Shown: positions 40,033 to 48,354 of the stretch, piece after piece | Layout of the letters: each line of letters begins with the position of its first letter | Numbering within the stretch: position 1 is the stretch's first letter | Source of the DNA: Streptomyces sp. Go-475 | Lineage (GTDB): Bacteria > Actinomycetota > Actinomycetes > Streptomycetales > Streptomycetaceae | Direction: 5' to 3' | Assembly: GCF_003330845.1 (NCBI RefSeq) | Contig: NZ_CP026121.1 | Coordinates: 7,049,501 to 7,113,500, forward strand | Length of the DNA stretch: 64,000 nucleotides | Notes under the pieces: model-generated | Seen by the model: only the letters and a program-made list of their open reading frames with translations | Told to the model about the DNA's origin: nothing | Database searches by the model: none | Translations under genes and position numbers: made by a program

Positions 40033-40314
40033 TGAATCGCCCTCCTCCAGGGGGCCCTCCCCACCAAGCTACCTCCGGGAACGCCGGGCAGAACAGACAC
40101 GGGAGAGCCGTGGTTCTTGATCGTTGAGGTGTCTTCCCTGATCAGCCGGGATGCGCGAAAAAGGCACGCATGGCGCACCAGGCACACGACCTGGGGTTCC
40201 GGCGCGAAGCCCTTCACAGCGCGCAGGCTTCGGTCCACGGTGAGCGGTACGCAGCCGCCCCCGGGTACGCGCCGGGTCGTCCGCGCTCCGGGCCACAGCT
40301 CTCACGGCGATGGT

Positions 40315-40578
40315 TCAGAGCCAATCCCGCCGCTTGAAGATGACGTACAAACTGGTGCACACGACCCCCATCAGGGCGATCGCGAAGGGGTATCCGAGCA
40401 CCCAGTGCAACTCCGGCATGTGGGTGAAGTTCATGCCGTAGATCGTCCCGACCAGCGTCGGCGCGAACAGGATCGCCGCCCACGACGAGATCTTCTTGAA
40501 GTCGTCTACTTGGCGCCTCTGACCTGCGACGACGCGACTCCGGCCGCCTCTGACCTGCGACGATGAGTCGTTCGGCAT
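40315..40578 (-). pseudogene. CorA magnesium transporter remnant (C-terminal end only)
   Basis: The frame encodes 87 residues. From about residue 24 they match the extreme C-terminus of CorA: VDDFKKISSWAAILFAPTLV and GTIYGMNFTHMPELHWVLGY, with the invariant GMNF loop between two membrane spans and the basic tail KRRDWL. CorA is normally about 320-370 residues with a large cytoplasmic N-terminal domain, which is missing. The fusion point is next to two 18-base direct repeats at the 5' end. It cannot form a normal transporter and is most likely a deletion remnant, though a ribosome could translate it. Confidence 0.7.
40515..40563. repeat. Two 18-base direct repeats at the truncated corA end
   Basis: GCCTCTGACCTGCGACGA occurs at 40515-40532 and again at 40546-40563, 31 bases apart. 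The first copy sits close to the point at which CorA similarity begins. Such repeats often mark deletion or duplication junctions. Confidence 0.75.
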
Positions 40579-41735
<1,157 letters not shown>

Positions 41736-41740
41736 TCACA

Positions 41741-41779
41741 CGGGAGCCGGGCCGTCTGTCGAAGGCGGCCCGGCTCCCG
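41741..41779 (+). terminator. Terminator hairpin after the hydrolase
   Basis: A perfect 14-base stem (CGGGAGCCGGGCCG and its complement) with an 11-base loop starts six bases after the stop codon. Confidence 0.7.
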
Positions 41780-41957
41780 CATGTCCGAGGCTGTTGTCGC
41801 CGTCGTGAGTCCACCCGCTGGGGATGGAGTGGCCGTTCGGCGGCCTTACGGTTGCGGTTGTACAGGCAGCGACCCACAACGCGGGCCGGGACAGGGCGCT
41901 CACGGGCAAGCACCCCTGCACGCACAGGCATGACGACCGTCCGACCGCTGCCTACAT

Positions 41958-41983
41958 TTCCGGCATCCACACAGTTGCCGGAA
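41958..41983. promoter_or_regulatory. Inverted repeat upstream of the monooxygenase operon
   Basis: TTCCGGCA and TGCCGGAA, separated by ten bases, end 13 bases before the ATG. It may be an operator or a leader hairpin; the short distance to the ribosome-binding site would let a hairpin influence translation. Confidence 0.45.
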
Positions 41984-41996
41984 TGAAGAGGCCCCC

Positions 41997-43082
41997 ATGC
42001 AGTTCGGAATTTTCTCGGTGGGGGACGTGACCCCCGACCCGACCAACGGCCGTACCCCCTCGGAGCGTGAGCGCATCAAGGCGATGGTCGCCATCGCGCT
42101 GAAGGCGGAAGAGGTCGGACTGGACGTCTTCGCGACCGGTGAGCATCACAACCCGCCGTTCGTGCCGTCGTCCCCGACCACGATGCTGGGCTACATCGCC
42201 GCCCGTACCGAGAAGCTGATCCTTTCCACCGCCACGACGTTGATCACCACCAACGACCCGGTGAAGATCGCCGAGGATTACGCGATGCTCCAGCACCTGG
42301 CCGACGGCCGCGTCGACCTGATGATGGGCCGCGGCAACACCGGCCCGGTCTACCCCTGGTTCGGCCAGGACGTCCGGCAGGGCATCAACCTGGCCAAGGA
42401 GAACTACGCCCTGTTGCGCCGGCTGTGGCGCGAGGACGTCGTGAACTGGGAGGGGAAGTTCCGTACGCCGCTGCAGGGCTTCACCTCCACGCCGCGCCCG
42501 CTGGACGGCGTACCGCCGTTCGTCTGGCACGGCTCGATCCGCTCGCCGGAAATCGCCGAGCAGGCGGCGTACTACGGCGACGGCTTCTTCCACAACAACA
42601 TCTTCTGGCCCGCCCACCACACGAGGCAGATGGTCCAGCTGTACCGGCGCCGGTACGCCTTCCACGGTCACGGCCGGCCCGAGGAGGCGATCGTCGGTCT
42701 CGGCGGGCAGGTCTTCATGCGGAAGAACTCCCAGGACGCCGTACGGGAGTTCCGGCCCTACTTCGACAACGCGCCCGTCTACGGGCACGGCCCCTCGCTG
42801 GAGGAGTTCACCGAGCAGACACCGCTGACGGTGGGCTCTCCCCAGCAGGTCATCGAGCGGACCCTGTCCTTCCGTGAGACCGTCGGCGACTACCAGCGGC
42901 AGCTGTTCCTGATGGACCACGCGGGCCTGCCCCTGAAGACCGTGCTGGAACAGATCGACATCCTCGGCGAAGAGGTGGTGCCCGTGCTGCGGAGGGAGTT
43001 CGCGATCGGCCGCCCGGCCGATGTGCCGGACGCCCCCACGCACGAGTCGCTGCGAGCCGTTCGCGAGGTGTCCGCCGCATGA
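41997..43082 (+). CDS. Luciferase-like flavin monooxygenase (CE1758-type)
   Basis: A 361-residue TIM-barrel flavin oxidoreductase of the luciferase-like group: N-terminal QFGIFSVGDVTPDP, the flavin-site segment LDVFATGEHHNPPFVPSSPT, then HLADGRVDLMMGRGNTGPVY. It matches the CE1758-type subfamily often found with an NAD(P)H FMN reductase. Here that reductase is the next gene, and the two share an ATGA overlap, so the enzyme probably receives reduced FMN from it. Substrate unknown; oxygenation or C-S bond cleavage are both possible for the family. Confidence 0.9.
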   Translation: MQFGIFSVGDVTPDPTNGRTPSERERIKAMVAIALKAEEVGLDVFATGEHHNPPFVPSSPTTMLGYIAARTEKLILSTATTLITTNDPVKIAEDYAMLQHLADGRVDLMMGRGNTGPVYPWFGQDVRQGINLAKENYALLRRLWREDVVNWEGKFRTPLQGFTSTPRPLDGVPPFVWHGSIRSPEIAEQAAYYGDGFFHNNIFWPAHHTRQMVQLYRRRYAFHGHGRPEEAIVGLGGQVFMRKNSQDAVREFRPYFDNAPVYGHGPSLEEFTEQTPLTVGSPQQVIERTLSFRETVGDYQRQLFLMDHAGLPLKTVLEQIDILGEEVVPVLRREFAIGRPADVPDAPTHESLRAVREVSAA

Positions 43083-43693
43083 AGCTCGTCGCCGTGTCCG
43101 CGGGGCTGAGCACCCCGTCCTCCACTCGCCTGCTCGCGGACCGTCTCGCCGAGTCGGCCCGCGGCGAACTCTCCGCCCACGGCCAGGAGGTGGAGACCGA
43201 GGTCATCGAGTTGCGGGAGCTGGCCGTCGCCGTCGCCAACAACCTCGTGACCGGATTCCCCGCGCCGCCCCTGGCCGCCGCCCTCGACGCGGTGACGGGC
43301 ACCCACGGCCTGATCGCCGTGACCCCAGTGTTCACCGCCTCCTACAGCGGGCTGTTCAAGTCCTTCTTCGACCTGATCGACCCGGACGCCCTCACCGGCA
43401 AGCCGGTCCTCGTCGCGGCCACCGGAGGCACGGCCCGCCACTCCCTGGTCCTGGAACACGCCCTGCGCCCGCTCTTCGCCTACCTGCGCGCCGCCGTCGT
43501 CCCCACCGCGGTGTACGCGGCGTCCGAGGACTGGGGCTCCGACGGCGACGAGTACACCGTGGGACTGCCCGCGCGCATACGGCGGGCGGGCGGGGAACTG
43601 GCAGCCATGATGGCCGCCCGACCGGCCGGGGAGGCGCCCGAGGACGACATCACCGCGCTCGAGCGGCAGCTCTCCGACCTGCGGTTCGACTGA
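43079..43693 (+). CDS. NADPH-dependent FMN reductase (CE1759-type), monooxygenase partner
   Basis: A 204-residue flavodoxin-fold reductase: the phosphate loop SAGLSTPSSTRLLADRL at the N-terminus, PVFTASYSGLFKSFFDLIDP in the FMN-binding region and AATGGTARHSLVLEHALRPL later. It supplies reduced flavin to the coupled luciferase-like monooxygenase; the ATGA overlap supports equal synthesis. Complete and normal in length. Confidence 0.92.
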   Translation: MKLVAVSAGLSTPSSTRLLADRLAESARGELSAHGQEVETEVIELRELAVAVANNLVTGFPAPPLAAALDAVTGTHGLIAVTPVFTASYSGLFKSFFDLIDPDALTGKPVLVAATGGTARHSLVLEHALRPLFAYLRAAVVPTAVYAASEDWGSDGDEYTVGLPARIRRAGGELAAMMAARPAGEAPEDDITALERQLSDLRFD

Positions 43694-43806
43694 AGCCAAC
43701 CCTGGCGGAGCGCACGACGCGCATATGGCATGCTTCGTGCAGATTCACCTCGTCGCACGCCTGCCGTAGTCGCATTCCGTGCGGCCATGGCTTATGAGGA
43801 TGGTGC

Positions 43807-46647
43807 GTGGACCGGTTCACGAAGCGGCTCCTTGTCGGGGGAACGGGTGCCGCGCAGGCACCGGTGCGCGGCCGGGACGAGGAACTGGCATTCCTCGACG
43901 CACGACTTGACGCCCTCGCCCGTGGCCTCGGCGGGGTCGTCTGTGTCGAGGGCGCGCCGGGCAGTGGCAAGAGCCGGCTCCTGGCGGAGGGACACGCCGC
44001 CGCGGTGCGGCGCGGCTTTCGCACGTTCCTGGGCGGCGCGGATCCCGACGAACACTTCATACCGCTCGGCCCGCTGCTGGACGGGCTGCAGTCCGGCGTC
44101 GAACCTCTGCTCGACGCCGAGAAGTTGCGGGAGCTCTCCACGGCCCCTGACCAGCGGTTCTGGCTGCTCCAGGAACTGCAGGACCGGCTGGAGCAGATGG
44201 CTCTCGACAGGCCGCTGCTCATTGTCCTCGACGACCTTCAGTGGTGCGACGACCTGACCCTTCTCGCTGTGCGCACCCTCTCGGCCAGGCTGTCGTCGCA
44301 CGCGATCCTTTGGCTGGTGGCCGTTCGCAGCGGGATCGCGAGCCCCTTGGTGCGGGGCGCGCTGGACCGACTGCGACAGGCCGGCGGGTATGAGCTGTGC
44401 CTCGGGCCGCTCACGGACGAGGCGGTGGCGCAGATCGCCGAGGACGTCCTGGGCGCCATGCCCGACTCCGAGGTCCTGAGAGTCGCCCGCCGCGCGGAGG
44501 GCCTGCCGCTGCTGCTGGTGGAGATGCTCGGCGGGCTGCGGGACGAGGACTTCGTCAGCGTCGCGGACGACGTGGCCCGGCTGTCGGGCGAAGCCATTCC
44601 AGCCCGTCTCATGTCCACAGTCGGGCGCCGCATCGATCTGCTGTCCGCACCGGCCCGCGACGTCGTGCAGACCGCGTCCGCCGTGGGCCGCTCGGTCACC
44701 GTGGATCTGCTGGCCGAACTGCTCGGGAGACCGGCCGCCGCACTGCTCACAGCGGTGCGGGAGGCCCTCGACTCCGAGCTGCTGGTCGAACGGGACGGGC
44801 GTCTGTACTTCCGCCACGACCTGATCCGCGAGGCGGTCGAAGCCGGGCTGCCGGATTCCGTACGCCGGGCCCTGCGCCGTCATGCCGCCGACGTGCTGCT
44901 GGCACAGGGTGCGCCCGCTGTGGAGACCGCCACGCTCCTGGCCGACAGCGCGGAGGTCGGTGACCGTCTGGCCGTCGAGCGGCTGCGTACCGCTGCGGCG
45001 GAACTCGCGTCCACCGCGTCCACGCCGGCGGCCGAACTCAGCTGTCGGGCCCTGGAGCTGGCCCCCGAGGACGCGCCGGAACGGCCCGCGATCGTTGCCG
45101 AAACGATCCTTCTGTTGTGGCAGAGCGGGCAGGCCGCGAGTGCCAAGGCGCTCGGTGCCTCGACCCTGCCCGGGATCTTCCGCCCCGAGGACGAGGCACA
45201 GGTGCGCATGGGACTGGCGCGCCTGTCCAGCCAGTTCGACTTCATGGAAGCGGTCCGGCAGGCCCGTGCCGGGGCTGCGCTGCCCGGTCTGCCGGCACCG
45301 CTACGAGCCCAGCTTCTGGCGCTGCTGTGCCTCAACCTGGCGAACATCGGGGACATGACGGCATGCGCCCACGCCGTGACCGAGGCGCTGTACGCCGCTG
45401 CGCAGGCGGGGGACCGGGCCGCCGAGGCCACCGCGCTGGCCGTCGACTCGGTCGTGCTCTTCTACCGGATGGACTGGGGTGCGGCGTTCCGGCAGGCGGA
45501 CCGGGCCGCCGCACTGGCGACCGACCTCGGCATCGCCCACTCCCTGTGGGTGCCGGAAGCACTGTGGAAGGCGTTCCTGCTGAACGCGGCAGGCCGGGCC
45601 GGTGAGGCGCTCGCGGAGTCCGAGGCCGGCGTCCGGGACACCCGGCGCCAGGGCCAGGCCGCCGCGATGCTCCTGTGGCTCATGAACCGCTCCCGCGCAC
45701 TTCTGGACGCCGGGCGGCTGGCGGACGCCCGGGCCGAGGCGGAAGCCGCGTCGGCGATGGTCGACGAACTGGGCATGGGCAATTTCGCCGACGCCACACT
45801 CCTGTACACCCTGGTGCGTGTCGCCGTCCACACCAACGATCAGGAGGCAGCCCGCATGTACGCGGCCCAGGCCGAGCGGATGCTCACGGACGAGGCGCCG
45901 CTCGTCCGCAATGTCGGCTCCTGGATGACGGCACTGGTGGCGGACTTCGAGGGCCGGCCCGAAAGGGCCATGCAACTGCTCGACGAAGCGGCCGTGGCGA
46001 TCCCCGAGCAGCGCCCCTCCCTCGCCAGCCCCGACGACCCCGCTGACGCCCCTGTCTTCGTGCGCATGGCCCTGCGGGCCGGCGCCCACAAGAAGGCCGA
46101 AGAGGCCGTCCGCGTGGCGGAGCGACGCGCCAAGCGCAACCCCGACTTCACCATCCTGGCGGCATCGGCCGCTCACGCGCGCGGCCTGCTCGACAACGAC
46201 CTCGCTCACCTCCTGCGTGCCGTCCGCCTGTACGACGGCTGCCCCCGGCTGCTGCCCCGTGCGTCGGCGCTGGAGGACGCCGGGCGCAAGCTGGCCGCCA
46301 CCCGTGCGTCGGAAGCCGTGCCCTACTTCGACACCGCCCTCGCCCTCTACACGGAGGCGGGCGCCGAGCGCGACGCCGCGCGCGTCCGCAGCCGCCTGCG
46401 GGCCGCCGGCGTCCGGCGCCGCACCACGTCCACGGGAACCGTGAAGGGCTGGCCTGAGCTGACCGTCTCGGAAGTCGGTGTGGTGCGGCTCGTCGCTCAG
46501 GGACTGACCAACCGGCAGGTCGCCGAGCGTCTCTCCCTCTCGCCGCACACGGTGAGCTCGCACCTGCGACGGGCCTTCACCAAGCTCGACATCACCTCAC
46601 GGGTGGAGCTGACCCACCTGGTCGGCGCCCGTGACAGCGGAGAGTAA
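43807..46647 (+). CDS. Large LuxR-family (LAL) ATPase regulator
   Basis: A 946-residue regulator. The N-terminal AAA-type ATPase has Walker A GAPGSGKS at 49-56 and Walker B LLIVLDDLQW. A long helical TPR-like middle (about 330-850) is rich in Ala, Leu and Glu. The LuxR/GerE HTH lies at the C-terminus (LTVSEVGVVRLVAQGLTNRQ; VAERLSLSPHTVSSHLRRAF). LALs of this size sense ligands or proteins and activate metabolic or secondary-metabolite genes. GTG start after GAGGA. It is followed on the same strand by an AraC gene, after an inverted repeat. Confidence 0.93.
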   Translation: MDRFTKRLLVGGTGAAQAPVRGRDEELAFLDARLDALARGLGGVVCVEGAPGSGKSRLLAEGHAAAVRRGFRTFLGGADPDEHFIPLGPLLDGLQSGVEPLLDAEKLRELSTAPDQRFWLLQELQDRLEQMALDRPLLIVLDDLQWCDDLTLLAVRTLSARLSSHAILWLVAVRSGIASPLVRGALDRLRQAGGYELCLGPLTDEAVAQIAEDVLGAMPDSEVLRVARRAEGLPLLLVEMLGGLRDEDFVSVADDVARLSGEAIPARLMSTVGRRIDLLSAPARDVVQTASAVGRSVTVDLLAELLGRPAAALLTAVREALDSELLVERDGRLYFRHDLIREAVEAGLPDSVRRALRRHAADVLLAQGAPAVETATLLADSAEVGDRLAVERLRTAAAELASTASTPAAELSCRALELAPEDAPERPAIVAETILLLWQSGQAASAKALGASTLPGIFRPEDEAQVRMGLARLSSQFDFMEAVRQARAGAALPGLPAPLRAQLLALLCLNLANIGDMTACAHAVTEALYAAAQAGDRAAEATALAVDSVVLFYRMDWGAAFRQADRAAALATDLGIAHSLWVPEALWKAFLLNAAGRAGEALAESEAGVRDTRRQGQAAAMLLWLMNRSRALLDAGRLADARAEAEAASAMVDELGMGNFADATLLYTLVRVAVHTNDQEAARMYAAQAERMLTDEAPLVRNVGSWMTALVADFEGRPERAMQLLDEAAVAIPEQRPSLASPDDPADAPVFVRMALRAGAHKKAEEAVRVAERRAKRNPDFTILAASAAHARGLLDNDLAHLLRAVRLYDGCPRLLPRASALEDAGRKLAATRASEAVPYFDTALALYTEAGAERDAARVRSRLRAAGVRRRTTSTGTVKGWPELTVSEVGVVRLVAQGLTNRQVAERLSLSPHTVSSHLRRAFTKLDITSRVELTHLVGARDSGE

Positions 46648-46656
46648 CCGCTTCGT

Positions 46657-46696
46657 ATCACACGGGGCCCGTCCCACATCGCACGGTCCGTGTGAT
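46657..46696. promoter_or_regulatory. Inverted repeat between LAL and AraC genes
   Basis: ATCACACGG (46657-46665) and CCGTGTGAT (46688-46696) form perfect 9-base arms, 22 bases apart. The right arm is 34 bases before the AraC start. It may be an operator or a stem-loop terminator of the LAL gene. Confidence 0.45.
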
Positions 46697-46730
46697 GTCC
46701 GGGCACCGGCGCGTCGTGAAAGATGGAGCG

Positions 46731-47807
46731 GTGGCTCAGAAGAATGCAGAGCAGGGGGAGATGGCGGGCGCACCGGCACCCGACGAGGAAAGCTTCGCAG
46801 GCAACGTACTCACCACGGCGACAGTGCCAGCCCACCGACGACGCGCCTACTGGCGCGAGGCCCTGTCCCGGACCTTCGGCGCCGTGGACATGTCGGTCCC
46901 CCGAGAGGTGAACTCGGGAACCATCCGTACGGCTCCGCTCGGTCGGCTCCAAGTCACCACGGTGGACGGTGATCCGCTGGAGGCCCGGCGCACGCCGCGG
47001 CTCATCGCCCAGGGCGACGAGGAGCAGTACGTCGTGGTGAAGCTGCTGAGCAAGGGCAACGCCCGGCTCCAGCAGGACACCGGCGACGTCGCCCTGCGGC
47101 AAGGGGAGGTCTTCCTCTACGACCTGGCGCGCCCGGTCCGGCTGATCTTCGGTGAGTGCTTCCAGACCAAGTCCCTCGTGGTACCCCGGCAGGTGCTGGG
47201 CCTGAGCGAGTCGGACCTGCGGCACCTCACGGCGTCTCCTCTGGGCTCCGACACGGCGCTGGGCGGGCTGCTGTCCACCTGTCTGGCTCGGCTCGCGGAC
47301 GAGGCCGGAACGTACCGTGCGCACACCGGCGAGTCGATCGCCCGTAATGTGGTGGACATCCTGACCGTGCTGGCCGACGAGCGGCTCGGCAGGATCTCCA
47401 CCGGGACCCCGAGCGGCGACGCGGCGCTCCTGCTGCGAATCCGGGCATTCATCGGGCGGCATCTCGAAGACCCGGATCTGTCCCCGAAGACCATCGCCCA
47501 CGCCCACCACATTTCCGTGCGCTACCTGCACAAACTGTTCGAGCGCGAGGGCACCACGGTCAGCCGGTGGATCCAGAGTCGCCGACTGGAGGGGTGCCTG
47601 AGGGATCTGGGCCGCAGGGAGAACACGGGTCTCACCGTGGCGGCGGTGGCACGCCGGTGGGGCTTTACCAGTGCCGCCCATTTCAGCCGCGTATTCCGGG
47701 CCGCCTATGGGATGTCCCCCAGTGAATGGCGGGACGTCCACCAGCCGGAATCTGCTCTTCCTTCTCAGGCAACAGTCGGTACGTTCCCGGAGAAGGTGGT
47801 CGTATGA
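46731..47807 (+). CDS. AraC-family transcriptional regulator
   Basis: A 358-residue regulator. The N-terminal AraC-ligand-binding-like region (about 40-150; YWREALSRTFGAVDMSVPRE) is followed by the double HTH of AraC/XylS (AHAHHISVRYLHKLFEREGT; TVAAVARRWGFTSAAHFSRV, ending AYGMSPSEWRD). The start is uncertain: GTG at 46731 or ATG at 46761, neither with an ideal ribosome-binding site. Its C-terminal 110 residues are strikingly like those of the AraC gene at 52394, so the two are paralogues. It lies between a LAL gene and the SsgA-like gene. Confidence 0.88.
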   Translation: MAQKNAEQGEMAGAPAPDEESFAGNVLTTATVPAHRRRAYWREALSRTFGAVDMSVPREVNSGTIRTAPLGRLQVTTVDGDPLEARRTPRLIAQGDEEQYVVVKLLSKGNARLQQDTGDVALRQGEVFLYDLARPVRLIFGECFQTKSLVVPRQVLGLSESDLRHLTASPLGSDTALGGLLSTCLARLADEAGTYRAHTGESIARNVVDILTVLADERLGRISTGTPSGDAALLLRIRAFIGRHLEDPDLSPKTIAHAHHISVRYLHKLFEREGTTVSRWIQSRRLEGCLRDLGRRENTGLTVAAVARRWGFTSAAHFSRVFRAAYGMSPSEWRDVHQPESALPSQATVGTFPEKVVV

Positions 47808-47867
47808 GCCGATTTAGGTTCTCCACGGAGGAATCACCTCTGAGGAAGCCCATGATCGGGGTACGAA

Positions 47868-48311
47868 ATGAGCAATCCGTTTTCCGATGCCGCCGACGAG
47901 ATACCGGTCACGCACGAAGTCGTGGTGCACGTCGCCCTCGCGGACCAGCCGCCTGTGCCACTGCCCGCGGAACTGCGCTACGACAGGATCGACCCCTACG
48001 CCGTGTGCCTCTCCCCCGGAGCGACGTCGACCGGCACGGTCGACTGGGTGTTCGCCCGCAGCCTGCTGTCGGAGGGCCTGCACAGACCGGTGGGCGTCGG
48101 AGACGTCCTGGTGATACCCCGGCACCGCTGCCACCGGCACTCGGTGCGCGTGGTCGTCTGATCCACAGCGGGAGCCGCCCTGCTGGACATCGCGGCCTCG
48201 GCGGTCACCGCTTTCCTGCGGCAGACCGATCTGCTCGTACCACCGGGCACGGAGGTGCTTCATGTGGACGTGGACCGTGTCATCGCCGAGCTCATGGCGG
48301 GAAGCGAATGA
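47868..48311 (+). pseudogene. SsgA-like sporulation/division regulator gene with an in-frame stop
   Basis: The first 97 codons encode an SsgA-like (SALP) N-terminus: VVVHVALADQPPVPLPAELR and YDRIDPYAVCLSPGATSTGT, then VDWVFARSLLSEGLHRPVGV. TGA at 48159-48161 ends it, but the same frame continues without a shift into a typical SALP C-terminus (GAALLDIAASAVTAFLRQTD; LLVPPGTEVLHVDVDRVIAE) to TGA at 48309. A 147-residue protein, normal for the family, is therefore broken by a single nonsense codon. SALPs guide septum placement and spore maturation in Streptomyces. The truncated 97-residue product could persist but lacks about one third of the fold. Confidence 0.78.
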
Positions 48312-48354
48312 TCGCCCTTTGGGCGGGCCCGGACGAAACGAAGAAGGAGACGGC

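Noticed and set aside
41997..43693. Possible bacterial bioluminescence genes
   Set aside because: The luciferase-like protein belongs to the broad flavin-monooxygenase superfamily, and no fatty-acid reductase genes accompany it.
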